Shown piece after piece: positions 17,808-26,373 of a stretch of DNA of 64,000 nt. The stretch covers positions 1-64,000 of the forward strand of contig JAJDTL010000024.1 of assembly GCA_022827195.1 (NCBI GenBank), read 5' to 3'. The notes beneath the pieces were generated by a model. It worked only from the letters and a program-made list of their open reading frames with translations. It did no database searches and was not told where the DNA came from. The position numbers and the translations under genes are program-made. The stretch comes from Caldilineaceae bacterium (GTDB taxonomy: Bacteria > Chloroflexota > Anaerolineae > Caldilineales > Caldilineaceae). Each line of letters opens with the position of its first letter. Positions within the stretch are counted from its first letter, which is position 1.

Positions 17808-17990
17808 CTAGGGAACGATTATTGCGATTATGGAGGCAATGACCCCTGCGCCGGCGATGCTAACGGCGATGAACCACTTCAGACTTCGGAGCTCGGAACG
17901 CAGTTCAGCGATATCGGCTTTCGTGGCCAGGTGAACGTACGCCCCTTCCAGTCTGGCCAATCGCTCTCCATGTTCTGTTGAGGCAGTCAT
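17808..17990 (-). CDS. Small coiled-coil protein with C-terminal membrane anchor
   Basis: A 60-residue protein: a short helical N-terminal part (RLARLEGAYVHLATKADIAEL) and a C-terminal membrane segment (FIAVSIAGAGVIASIIAII). The motif LATKxDI also occurs in the minus-strand protein at 22530, so the two belong to one family, similar in layout to CCDC90/DUF1640-like small proteins. The ATG at 17990 follows GAGAGGGGGG. Its role is unknown. Confidence 0.6.
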   Translation of the reverse strand: MTASTEHGERLARLEGAYVHLATKADIAELRSELRSLKWFIAVSIAGAGVIASIIAIIVP

Positions 17991-18339
17991 AGCTGCCCCC
18001 CTCTCTCCGTATTCCATCTCGCTTTCACTTGTTCGGCGTTTCATGAATCGCAACCTCTTGTTGGGGGATTTGTGCGAAAGGCCCGGACCCTTGATATCCT
18101 GAGCCGGATGAGACAATTGTATTGGATTTGCCGGGTCGGGCAAAGCCGAACTTTTGCAGCGTCAGGCCATTTCTTCCAATACAATGTCAGGGTCATCACC
18201 TCGCGAATGGGGACCCGTTCGGATATATTGGCGAAGTGTGTTGAGGCTGCAACGAGGAAGAGCGGTCAGTTGAACGGCTGATCGGCAGAATAGCGTTGGT
18301 CAGCGGAAAGTGTGCAGTTCAAGGGAGGGTGAGGGAGCG
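17991..18339. other. Intergenic region with a long inverted repeat
   Basis: No gene is seen between the small minus-strand protein and the SDR. It holds the inverted repeat at 18112-18188 and a weak TACAAT -10-like site at 18180-18185 that overlaps the right arm. Confidence 0.5.
18112..18188. repeat. 77-bp element bounded by inverted repeats
   Basis: ATTGTATTGG (18116-18125) is perfectly matched by CCAATACAAT (18176-18185); the match extends as GAC/GTC past one bulged base. The 50-base interior holds another small hairpin (TTGCC/GGCAA). It could be a tiny MITE-like element, a cruciform operator or a structured RNA. Confidence 0.6.
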
Positions 18340-19137
18340 ATGAGTGATCGTGTGAAGGGAAAGGTTGCGTTGGTGACCGGGGCCGGTTCGGTCGGTCCGG
18401 GCTGGGGCAACGGGAAGGCGACTTCGGCGCTGTACGCGCGCGAGGGTGCACGGGTCTTTCTGGTCGATTACAACCTGGAGGCCGCGCAGGAGACAAAGGC
18501 GGTGATCGACGGCGAGGGGGGCGATTGTGCCGCGCACCGGGCCGACGTCAGCGACTCCGGGTCCGTCGAAGCAATGGTGGCCGCCTGCGTAGAGCGGTAC
18601 GGCAGGATCGACATTCTGCACAACAACGTCGGCATCATCGAGGTGGGCGGGCCGGTCGAGATCAGCGAGGAGAACTGGGACCGGCTGATGGCGGTAAACG
18701 TGAAGGGAATGTTTCTGACGTGCAAGTACGCGCTGCCGCAGATGGAGGCGCAGGGGGGCGGCGCCATTGTGAACATCTCGTCGATCGCGGGCATCCGCTA
18801 CACGGGGTATCCGAGCGTCTCGTACAACGCGTCGAAGGGGGCGGTGATCCAGCTGACGCAGAACATCGCGGTGCAGTACGCGGCCAAGGGGATCCGGGCC
18901 AACTGCGTGCTGCCGGGGCTGATGAACACGCCGTTCATCACGCAGGGCCTGCAGGAGGCGTATTCGGACGAGGGCGTGGAGGAGATGATACGGCAGCGGG
19001 ACGCGCTGTGCCCGACGGGGAAAATGGGCGACGCCTGGGACGTGGCGTATGCCGCGCTGTTTCTGGCATCGGATGAGGCCAAGTACATCAACGGCGTCAA
19101 CCTGTTGGTGGACGGCGGACTGACGTGCCGCTTTTAG
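18340..19137 (+). CDS. SDR-family NAD(P)-dependent oxidoreductase
   Basis: A 265-residue classical short-chain dehydrogenase. TGAGSVGPGWGNG is the nucleotide-binding loop (slightly expanded), NNVG is the core motif, and the catalytic set is Ser (NISS) with Tyr-x3-Lys in SYNASKGA. It ends in YINGVNLLVDGGLTCRF. The ATG at 18340 follows AGGGAG; an upstream in-frame ATG at 18310 lacks a site. The next gene is also a dehydrogenase, so this begins a catabolic cluster. The substrate is unknown. Confidence 0.9.
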   Translation: MSDRVKGKVALVTGAGSVGPGWGNGKATSALYAREGARVFLVDYNLEAAQETKAVIDGEGGDCAAHRADVSDSGSVEAMVAACVERYGRIDILHNNVGIIEVGGPVEISEENWDRLMAVNVKGMFLTCKYALPQMEAQGGGAIVNISSIAGIRYTGYPSVSYNASKGAVIQLTQNIAVQYAAKGIRANCVLPGLMNTPFITQGLQEAYSDEGVEEMIRQRDALCPTGKMGDAWDVAYAALFLASDEAKYINGVNLLVDGGLTCRF

Positions 19138-19165
19138 TTTTTCGTTTTCAGTTTCTTGTATTTGG
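19131..19165 (+). repeat. T-rich dispersed repeat overlapping the SDR stop
   Basis: CTTTTAGTTTTTCGTTTTCA covers the stop codon of the SDR gene. A near copy covers the murE stop at 4023-4055, and degenerate copies follow 17640 and 30447. It may be a 3'-end repeat or a weak terminator tract. Confidence 0.6.
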
Positions 19166-19198
19166 TTGGGAGTCGTCTGCGCGGGGGAGGGATTTGCG

Positions 19199-20287
19199 TT
19201 GACGGGGAAAGTCCGGGCGGCGGTGGCCGTGGCGCGGCGGAGGATGGAGCTGCAGGCATTTGCGCTGCCGGAGATCGGCGACGAGGACGGGCTGCTGCGG
19301 GTCGAGATGTGCGGCGTCTGCGGCAGCGATCCGCGTATTTTCGACTGGACGGATTCGAGCCGGTTTCCGCTGATCATGGGGCACGAGCTGGTCGGCCATG
19401 TTGCTGAGATTGGGCGGCTGGCGGCGGCGCGCTGGGACGTTGGAGCCGGGGACCGCGTGATCGTCGAGCACCTGTTTGGCTGCGGGCACTGCCGCTGGTG
19501 CCTGGTGGGCGAATACCGTTTCTGCAGGGAGGGGCAGGGGTACGGCGGACCGACGCCGTGCAGCGTGCCCCCGCATCTGTGGGGCGCGTACAGCGAGTAT
19601 ATGTACCTGGCGCCAAACGCACGCGTGCACAAGATTTCGGCGGATGTGCCGGCGGAGGCGGCCGCGATGACGTGCGCGAACATCGGCAACGGTCTGCGCT
19701 GGGTGCAGACCGTCGGCGGCGCGAAGAGCGGCGACACCGTCGTGGTACTTGGGCCGGGTGGGCAGGGCCTGGCGGCTGTGCTGGCGGCGAAGGAGGCCGG
19801 CGCGGGGCGCATAGTCGCATTGGGGCTGGGCCGCGACGGGCACCGTCTGGCGCTGGCGCGGGCGTTCGGCGCGACGGACACGGTCAATTTGGAAGAGGAG
19901 GACGCGGTCGAGGCGCTGGGCGCGTTGACGAACGGTGAGATGGGCGACCTCGTGGTTGACGTTACGGGGGCGACGGCTTCGCTGCCGCTGGCGCTGGAAC
20001 TGGCGCGGCCGCTGGGGACGGTGGTGGTGGGTTCCAATACCGGTGAAGAAGAGGCGGGAATCGTTGCGAGCACGATGCCGGTGAAGGAGCTGCGGGTGCA
20101 GGGGGTGAACTCACACGATACTGCGGCAGTACGGGCGGCGATCAAGGTGGTGGAGTCGCGGCGCTACCCGATCGAGGAGATGGTGACGCACCGCTTTACG
20201 CTGGAGGAAGCGGAAGCCGCTGTACTGGCGGCCGGTGGGGAGGTCGAGCTGGAGGGGTTTATCAAGGGTGTGATCGTGCCCAACTGA
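19199..20287 (+). CDS. Zinc-dependent alcohol/polyol dehydrogenase (MDR family)
   Basis: A 362-residue medium-chain dehydrogenase. The catalytic zinc ligands are Cys in CGVCGSD and His-Glu in MGHELVG. The structural zinc site is CGHCRWCLVGEYRFC. The Rossmann loop is VLGPGGQGLA. The family oxidises polyols, threonine or similar secondary alcohols with NAD(P). The TTG at 19199 is preferred since GGGGGAGGGA lies six bases upstream; a TTG at 19166 lies within the T-rich repeat. Confidence 0.9.
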   Translation: MTGKVRAAVAVARRRMELQAFALPEIGDEDGLLRVEMCGVCGSDPRIFDWTDSSRFPLIMGHELVGHVAEIGRLAAARWDVGAGDRVIVEHLFGCGHCRWCLVGEYRFCREGQGYGGPTPCSVPPHLWGAYSEYMYLAPNARVHKISADVPAEAAAMTCANIGNGLRWVQTVGGAKSGDTVVVLGPGGQGLAAVLAAKEAGAGRIVALGLGRDGHRLALARAFGATDTVNLEEEDAVEALGALTNGEMGDLVVDVTGATASLPLALELARPLGTVVVGSNTGEEEAGIVASTMPVKELRVQGVNSHDTAAVRAAIKVVESRRYPIEEMVTHRFTLEEAEAAVLAAGGEVELEGFIKGVIVPN

Positions 20288-20302
20288 AGGCGGGGTGGAA
20301 CT

Positions 20303-21244
20303 ATGGAGACAACCTGGGACTACGCGGACCAGCGGGAATACGTCAGGCACATTCAGGATGGAATGCCGCCTGTGATTATCAGCGCAGTGGTGACGGGCGG
20401 GCACCAGCAGAGCGAGAATCCCGCGGTGCCGGTGACGGCGGAGGAGCAGGCGGCCGCGGCGGCCGAGGTTTTCGAGGCCGGCGCGACGATCATCCATATC
20501 CACGCGCGGCGGGCCGATGACCCCACGCAGGCGTCGCACGAGGCGGAGCGATACCGCGCGATCAACGAGCTGATGCGGGCGGCCGCGCCGCAGATCCTGA
20601 TCGACAACTCGCAGGGCTTTGCCGACGTCGATACCAGGGGCAGCGGTTTCTTGGGTTCGGCGCATCACTACAAATCGGCGCCGATCGAGGCGGGGCCGGA
20701 CATCATGGCGTTCAACCCGGGACCGATGACCTTCCGCGGCGGCGCGGCCTACACGGGCGGAGGGGCAGGTCCGAGCAAGGTGACGCTGGCGTCGTTTGAC
20801 AGCGCAGAGCGGACCGCGCAGCGGCTGCGCGAACGGGGGATCAAGCCGCAGGTCTTTCTATACCATCCGGGGCACCTGGATATTCTGGACTATCTGATCG
20901 AGCGGGATGCGCTGGAGAAGCCCTACTTTCTGCAGCTCGTTTTCGGGCAGGAGAGCGGGATCAACACGAGCATGGACAGCTTTCTCTACATGGTGCGGAA
21001 TCTGCCGCAGGACTCGGTTTTCCAGACGTGCGCGCTGGGTCTGGAAGAACTGCACGTGAACGTGATGTCGATGCTGCTGGGCGGGCACGTACGCACGGGG
21101 CTGGAGGACTGTATCCACTACCAGCGCGGCGAGCTGGCGCAGAGCAATGCGCAGATGGTCGCTCGCATCGCTCGCATGGCGGAGGAGCTGGGGCGTGGGG
21201 TGGCGACGGTGGAGGAGACGCGCAGGATGTTGGCACTTCAGTGA
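20303..21244 (+). CDS. BKACE family beta-keto acid cleavage enzyme (DUF849)
   Basis: A 313-residue TIM-barrel protein of the family named for 3-keto-5-aminohexanoate cleavage enzyme (Kce). It condenses a beta-keto acid with acetyl-CoA to give acetoacetyl-CoA plus a new CoA ester or amine. The zinc pair is His65-x-His67 in IIHIHAR; the late block GGHVRTGLED carries the family Arg and Glu. It starts 15 bases after the dehydrogenase. The exact substrate cannot be read from sequence; a neighbouring sarcosine-oxidase-like enzyme makes an amine-bearing keto acid such as dehydrocarnitine plausible. Confidence 0.88.
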   Translation: METTWDYADQREYVRHIQDGMPPVIISAVVTGGHQQSENPAVPVTAEEQAAAAAEVFEAGATIIHIHARRADDPTQASHEAERYRAINELMRAAAPQILIDNSQGFADVDTRGSGFLGSAHHYKSAPIEAGPDIMAFNPGPMTFRGGAAYTGGGAGPSKVTLASFDSAERTAQRLRERGIKPQVFLYHPGHLDILDYLIERDALEKPYFLQLVFGQESGINTSMDSFLYMVRNLPQDSVFQTCALGLEELHVNVMSMLLGGHVRTGLEDCIHYQRGELAQSNAQMVARIARMAEELGRGVATVEETRRMLALQ

Positions 21245-21267
21245 GTTTTGGACTGATTGGGTAAGCC

Positions 21268-22404
21268 ATGGGGGAATTGGTGAAAAAGGCTGATTTTCTG
21301 GTCGCAGGCCTGGGAGCAATGGGGAGTGCAGCGCTCTACCACCTGGCGCGGCTGGGCGCAGATGTCATTGGAATCGACCAGTTCCGGATTGGCCATGCAC
21401 TCGGCAGCTCACACGGGCACTCGCGCGCGTACCGCAACTTCTATCATGACGCGATCTACGTGGAGTTGGCGGAGGCGGCGCTGCCGCTCTGGCGCGAGTT
21501 GGAGGCGCGTTCGGGCGAGCACCTGCTGACCCTGACCGGCCTGCTGCAGTTTGGCCGGCGCGGGAGCGACGCCCTGGAGCGCAAGATCGCGGTGATGGCG
21601 GCCCTGGGTCGCGCGCACGAGCGGCTCACCGCGGCGGACGTGGCCGCGCGCTTTCCCGCGCTGCGGCTGCCCGAAGAGAGCGCCGCCTGTCTGACGCCGC
21701 TGGGCGGGTTTCTCGACGCGGGACGCTGCGTGCAGACGCACCTGCGGCAGGCGCAGGCGCTGGGCGCGCGGATAGATGAGGAGGTGCGGGTCGAGCGGGT
21801 CAGTTTGCGCCGCGAACGGCCGCTGGTGGAGACCTCCGCGGGGCGCTATGAGTGCGAGCGGCTGATCATCGCGCCGGGGCCGTGGGCTTCTGAGGTACTG
21901 GAGGAGCTGGCGCTGCCGCTGGAGGTGACGCGGCAGCAGAAGTTCTACTTCCGGCCGGGCGACCGGGAGGCATATGCCCCGGCGCGTCTGCCGGTTTACG
22001 GGGACGTGGAGACGCAGTTCTACGGCTTTCCCGACTACGGCCCCGGGCTGAAGGTAGCGGACGACGGGCTCGGCGAGGTGACCTCGGCCGATGGCGTGGA
22101 CCGGACGCTGGACGAGGAAAAGCGGGAGGAGTTGCAGCGCTGGCTCGGGTCGATCATGCCTGGAAGCGGGTTTTCGTACGTTTCGGGCGCGACCTGTATG
22201 TATACGGTGACGCCGGACCGCGACTTTCTGATTGGGCCGCACCCGGATAACGCGAACGTGCTGGTGGCGGCCGGGTTCTCGGGGCACGGCTTCAAGTTTT
22301 CGGCGCTGGTGGGCAAGATCCTGGCCGAGCTGGCGCTGGAGGGCAGGACGAAACAGCCCCACGAGCGATTCCGGCTCGACCGCTTCGGTAGGGCGGGCAA
22401 CTAG
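21268..22404 (+). CDS. FAD-dependent N-methyl amino acid oxidase (monomeric sarcosine oxidase family)
   Basis: A 378-residue flavoenzyme of the MSOX/N-methyltryptophan oxidase family. The FAD loop is VAGLGAMGSAALYHLARLG, followed by the family block LGSSHGHSRAYR. The Cys in SGATCMYTVTPD occupies the position that binds FAD covalently in this family. GFSGHGFKF is the usual closing motif. It oxidises a secondary or tertiary amine, releasing H2O2 and an aldehyde. It lies 23 bases after the BKACE gene and is followed by an intrinsic terminator. Confidence 0.88.
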   Translation: MGELVKKADFLVAGLGAMGSAALYHLARLGADVIGIDQFRIGHALGSSHGHSRAYRNFYHDAIYVELAEAALPLWRELEARSGEHLLTLTGLLQFGRRGSDALERKIAVMAALGRAHERLTAADVAARFPALRLPEESAACLTPLGGFLDAGRCVQTHLRQAQALGARIDEEVRVERVSLRRERPLVETSAGRYECERLIIAPGPWASEVLEELALPLEVTRQQKFYFRPGDREAYAPARLPVYGDVETQFYGFPDYGPGLKVADDGLGEVTSADGVDRTLDEEKREELQRWLGSIMPGSGFSYVSGATCMYTVTPDRDFLIGPHPDNANVLVAAGFSGHGFKFSALVGKILAELALEGRTKQPHERFRLDRFGRAGN

Positions 22405-22439
22405 GCGGCAGAAGGGTAGCAGACCTGTCGAAGGCGGTC

Positions 22440-22466
22440 CCCGGCACGCTGAACGCCGGGCCTTTT
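22440..22466 (+). terminator. Probable intrinsic terminator after the amine oxidase
   Basis: CCCGGC (22440-22445) pairs with GCCGGG (22455-22460), followed by CCTTTTCG. The T-tract is short. It fits the end of the 18340-22404 cluster. Confidence 0.5.
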
Positions 22467-22529
22467 CGAGAAGCACAATTCCAGCTCAACGAGCTAATTC
22501 TGCGCGACGCTTGCAAGATGTGAAGCGTG

Positions 22530-22814
22530 TCAGCGCAGGGTGAGGGTGTTGAATACGAACGAGAAGATGCCGCTCAAGATTGGAATCGAGAGTCCCGCGA
22601 TAACGACCCAAAAAGCAATGAACTGTTTAAGTGTTTTGATTTCGGACTGAGAGACGCTTTCCTGTATGAATCCTTTCAGCTCTGCAATATCCTTCTTTGT
22701 TGCCATATAGTCTTCCCAGGCAACCATGCGCGTTTCAAGACGCACAATATCTTCTTTCGTGGCCAGAGACTCTATTCTGGCTTCCAGGGCAGCAACACTC
22801 TCTTCAGTGGACAT
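22530..22814 (-). CDS. Small coiled-coil protein with C-terminal membrane anchor
   Basis: A 94-residue protein with heptad-like helices containing SLATKEDIVRLE and MATKKDIAELKG, then a C-terminal membrane segment (FWVVIAGLSIPILSGIFSF). The repeated ATKxDI motif links it to the 60-residue protein at 17808. The ribosome site is weak (GGCAGG). Its function is unknown; it may be a small membrane-bound trimeric coiled coil. Confidence 0.65.
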   Translation of the reverse strand: MSTEESVAALEARIESLATKEDIVRLETRMVAWEDYMATKKDIAELKGFIQESVSQSEIKTLKQFIAFWVVIAGLSIPILSGIFSFVFNTLTLR

Positions 22815-23039
22815 CCTGCCATTCCGTGTTGGTAAGAGTTGGGGGATAATGATGACCCCAAGGTCGCGCTATTTGAAATGTCTGTCAAGGACAATTGATA
22901 CTGATTTGAGAACTTACCTTTTCCGCAGCCGGGGCCGGGAAGTTGTGCCCTGAACGTTGTCGGCAAAAGGTCAATCGGGCGCGGTTTTCGGCTTAACAGG
23001 CTGCGGGAGCTGTGCGAACGAACAGACAAAGGAGCGGTT

Positions 23040-24065
23040 ATGAGCGAGTCATTCGAATCAGATGCGCCGGCGTTCTACCGGGACGCGGTCGTGATCGACA
23101 GCCTCAACGTCAGCAACTGGGACAGCCCTGCGGTGATCGACAGCCTGCAGGCGGGCGGCATCACCGCGTTCAACGCCACGACGGCAACGCTGGAGAATTT
23201 CACCCAGACGCTTGACAACATCGCGGCCTGGTTGCACCGCATCGAAAGGTATGAAGATGTGCTGATGCAGGTGAAGAGCACCGCCGATATCGGGAAGGCG
23301 AAGCAAGAGGGCAAGGTCGGCGTGATCCTGGGTTTCCAGAACGCGACGCCGATCGAGAACCACCTGGACCGGCTGGCCCTGTTCCAGGCCCTGGGCGTGC
23401 GCGTGATCCAGCTGACCTACAACGAGCGCAATCTGCTGGGGAACGGCTGCTTTGAGCGCCGCGACGACGGATTGAGCAACTTCGGCGTCGACGCGGTCGC
23501 GGAGATGAACAGGCTGGGCATCGTCATCGACCTGTCGCACGTGGGCGAGCGGACGACGGTCGAGGCGATCGAGGCGTCGGAACGGCCGGTGGCGATCACG
23601 CATGCCAACGCCAAGTCCTACTATGACACCGAGCGCAATAAGACCGACGAGGCGATCACGCGCTGTGCCGAGAAGGGCGGCGTGATCGGCGCGACGTCGA
23701 TTACGACCTTCCTGCGCAAGGGTCCCGCGTCAACGTTGGCCGACTTTGTCGACGCGATCGATGACCTCGTGGCGCGGGTCGGAATCGACCACGTCGGCGT
23801 GGGCAACGATTTCACGCAAGACCAGCCCGACGCCTTCTGGAAGTACATTCTGTCGCAGCAGGGGACCAAATACCCCGGCAAGTTTGTCGCCGACCCCGCG
23901 ATCGACTACCGCAAGGTCCAGCTGTATCCGCCCGGCCTGGAGACGCCGGCCGACATGCCGAACCTGGCCGCGGCGCTGCTGGCGCGGGGCTACAGCCAAG
24001 ACGACGCGGCCAAGCTCCTGGGCGGGAACTGGCTGCGTCTGTTCGTCGACGTGTGGGCCTCCTAA
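23040..24065 (+). CDS. Membrane-dipeptidase-like amidohydrolase (M19) with altered metal site
   Basis: A 341-residue amidohydrolase-fold protein of the renal dipeptidase family. The second-metal histidines are present (DLSHVG and ITHANAK), as is Asp in VGVGNDF. The usual first-metal motif His-x-Asp (DGHND) is replaced by IDSLNVS, and the bridging-Glu region reads LGFQNA instead of an EG motif. It may bind one metal, use a different substrate or belong to a non-peptidase subfamily. No signal peptide is seen. The ATG follows AAAGGAG. It converges with the minus-strand propeller gene 21 bases away. Confidence 0.82.
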   Translation: MSESFESDAPAFYRDAVVIDSLNVSNWDSPAVIDSLQAGGITAFNATTATLENFTQTLDNIAAWLHRIERYEDVLMQVKSTADIGKAKQEGKVGVILGFQNATPIENHLDRLALFQALGVRVIQLTYNERNLLGNGCFERRDDGLSNFGVDAVAEMNRLGIVIDLSHVGERTTVEAIEASERPVAITHANAKSYYDTERNKTDEAITRCAEKGGVIGATSITTFLRKGPASTLADFVDAIDDLVARVGIDHVGVGNDFTQDQPDAFWKYILSQQGTKYPGKFVADPAIDYRKVQLYPPGLETPADMPNLAAALLARGYSQDDAAKLLGGNWLRLFVDVWAS

Positions 24066-24086
24066 ACCGGCTCTGTGCCGCCCGGC

Positions 24087-25184
24087 TCAGAGCGTATCCG
24101 GAATCCTCGGCCTGAGCATCACGCGCCAGTAGTAGCCGTCGACCTGGCAGAAGATCAGGTTGGGCTCGACCTCGTAAATGGTCGGATAGGACGAGCCAAT
24201 GCCTTCGCCGATGATGGTCTCTTCCCAGTCGCGGCCGCTGCCGTCCTCGCTGATGGCCATTCTGATCTGGGCGGAGCCCATACCCTCCTCTCCGGGTCCC
24301 CCTGGCGACCCGGCGGGGTAGCGCACGCCGTAGCAACAGAGCAGGCGCCCGTCGGCGAGCTTGATCATACACGGGTCCAGGCCGCGTTCCAGGCCGGTGT
24401 AGACCGGTCCCTCCCACGAATTGCCACCATCGGTGCTGCGCGCGCTGTAGAGGGGCGTGTAGTTGCCGCTGCGCATGATGCAGAAGAGGTCGCCGTTGTC
24501 GAGCTGGACGAAGCTGGGCTCGCCATAGCCTTCGCCGACCGCGTCATCGTCCTCGGTCGGACGGGCGACGGTCGAAACGTAGTCCCACGACTCGCCGTTG
24601 TCGGTCGAGCGCACGATCGCGGTGCGCAGTTTGTAGGGCTCGTCGCCCGGGAACTCGTCCCGGTTGCGGTGGCCGACGGGCACGACGCGGTCGGAGTGGA
24701 AGTTGCCTTCGATCGTGGCGAGCAGGGCGCCGTCGGGCATTTCGACGATATTGCGCCAGGCGTAGATGCCGTACCACTCGTAGCGCTTGCGTTTGCGGCG
24801 CGGGCCGTCGGGGACACGGAATACCGCGGTCGACTCTTCGATCGTTACGAGATCATCGGTGGAGCGCCACAGCGGGCCGCGGTAGACGCCCTGGGACTCA
24901 TACTCTGTGTCCTGGCCGAGCGCGATGAAGAGGCCGGGGCGGCAGAGATGGGCGATGAAGAGGTTTTCCTCGCCGATGCCGTCCGGATTGTTGGGCCGCA
25001 GGATGCGTTCCCAGCGGTCATCGTCGTGGGCGACGACGCTGCGGCCGCCGTCGGTCGATTTCGTTTTTCCGCGAAAGTATATCGTGCCTTCGGGGCCTTG
25101 GACGCAACGGACCCAGATGAAGTTGCGGCCCTCGCCGAAGTTGCGGACCTCTCCGATTTTGAGCACGAAAGGGAGCTGGGACAT
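24087..25184 (-). CDS. Sialidase-like BNR beta-propeller, tandem copy 2
   Basis: A 365-residue protein of the sialidase superfamily with Asp-box motifs KSTDGGRS, RSTDNGESW and RSTDGGNSW. It lacks a signal peptide, so it is likely cytoplasmic. It is the downstream member of a tandem pair; the copy at 25267 has the same length and a nearly identical second half. The ATG at 25184 has AGGAG upstream; an extension to 25232 lacks one. It is probably the last gene of the peptide-type importer operon. A glycosidase role is likely, but catalytic residues were not confirmed. Confidence 0.85.
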   Translation of the reverse strand: MSQLPFVLKIGEVRNFGEGRNFIWVRCVQGPEGTIYFRGKTKSTDGGRSVVAHDDDRWERILRPNNPDGIGEENLFIAHLCRPGLFIALGQDTEYESQGVYRGPLWRSTDDLVTIEESTAVFRVPDGPRRKRKRYEWYGIYAWRNIVEMPDGALLATIEGNFHSDRVVPVGHRNRDEFPGDEPYKLRTAIVRSTDNGESWDYVSTVARPTEDDDAVGEGYGEPSFVQLDNGDLFCIMRSGNYTPLYSARSTDGGNSWEGPVYTGLERGLDPCMIKLADGRLLCCYGVRYPAGSPGGPGEEGMGSAQIRMAISEDGSGRDWEETIIGEGIGSSYPTIYEVEPNLIFCQVDGYYWRVMLRPRIPDTL

Positions 25185-25266
25185 TGTGGTCTCCTGTGTT
25201 CCGTTCGGCGAGCGCGACCGCGCCCGTTTCATGCCTAATTGAGAGCGGCGTGCGATGCCGCCCGGC

Positions 25267-26364
25267 TCAGAGCGTATCGGGGATCCGCGGCCTGAGCATG
25301 ACGCGCCAGTACCAGCCGTCGACCTGGCAGAAGATCAGATTTGGCTCGACCTCGTAGATGGTCGAGTAGGCGGAGCCGAGCCCCTCGCCGATGGTGGTCT
25401 CGACCCAGTCGCGGCCGCTGCCGTCTTCGCTGATGGCGAGTTTGAGCAGGCCTGCACCCTTGCCCGAATCACCTGGACCTCCTGGCGTGCCGGCGGGGTA
25501 GCGCATGCCGTAGCAGCAGAGCAGGCGGCCGTCGGCCAGTTTGAGCAGGCAGGGATCGAGGCCGCGCTCGAGGCCGGTGTAGACCGGTCCTTCCCAGCTG
25601 TTTCCTCCATCCGTGCTTCTTGCGCTGTAGAGAGGCGTGTAGTTGCCGCTGCGCATGATGCAGAAGAGGTCGCCGTTGTCGAGCAGGGCAAAGCTGGGCT
25701 CGGCGAAGCCTTCGCCGACCGCGTCGTCATCCTCGGAAGGGCGGGCGACGGTTGAGATGTAGTCCCACGATTCCCCGCCATCGGTCGAGCGGACTACCGA
25801 GGTCCTGAGCTTGTAGGGCTCTTCGGAGTGGATCTCGGCCCTGTTGCGGGCGCCGACCGGCGCGACGCGGTCGCTGTGGAAGTTGCCCTCGATCGTGGCG
25901 AGCAGCGCGCCGTCTGGCATTTCGACGATGTTGCGCCAGGCGTAGAGGCCGTACCATTCACCGGGTTCGCGCTTGCGGCGCGGGCCGTCGGGAATGCGCA
26001 GGACGGAGGTGATCTCTTCGATGTTTTCGAGGTCGTCGGTTGAGCGCCACAGCTGCGCGTGGTAGACGCCGGTAGACTCATATTCGACGCTCTGGCTGAG
26101 CGCGACGAAAAGGTCGGGCCGCCAGTGGATCGAGACCAGGCGGTGCTCCTCGCCGTAGTCGCGCGGCTGGTTCGGGCGCAGGATGCGCGCCCAGCGCTCG
26201 TCGTCGTTAGCGACGACGCTGCGACCGCCGTCGACCGATTTCATTCCTTTGCAAAAGTAGATAGTGCCGTCCGGGCTCTGGGCGCTGCGCACCCAGCCGA
26301 AGTTCTGGCCCTCGCCGTAGGTGCGGACCTGGCCGACTTTGAGGACGAAGGGAATCTGGGACAT
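25267..26364 (-). CDS. Sialidase-like BNR beta-propeller, tandem copy 1
   Basis: A 365-residue paralogue of the gene at 24087, starting MSQIPFVLKVGQVRTYGEGQ against MSQLPFVLKIGEVRNFGEGR. Asp boxes and the IVEMPDGALLATIEGNFHSD block are shared. It lies 9 bases after the permease gene, so it belongs to the importer operon. The duplicated DNA includes a few bases past the stop (TGCCGCCCGGCTCAGAGCG at 25255 and 24075). It presumably acts on the imported oligosaccharide or glycopeptide. Confidence 0.85.
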   Translation of the reverse strand: MSQIPFVLKVGQVRTYGEGQNFGWVRSAQSPDGTIYFCKGMKSVDGGRSVVANDDERWARILRPNQPRDYGEEHRLVSIHWRPDLFVALSQSVEYESTGVYHAQLWRSTDDLENIEEITSVLRIPDGPRRKREPGEWYGLYAWRNIVEMPDGALLATIEGNFHSDRVAPVGARNRAEIHSEEPYKLRTSVVRSTDGGESWDYISTVARPSEDDDAVGEGFAEPSFALLDNGDLFCIMRSGNYTPLYSARSTDGGNSWEGPVYTGLERGLDPCLLKLADGRLLCCYGMRYPAGTPGGPGDSGKGAGLLKLAISEDGSGRDWVETTIGEGLGSAYSTIYEVEPNLIFCQVDGWYWRVMLRPRIPDTL

Positions 26365-26373
26365 CGTGGGCTC

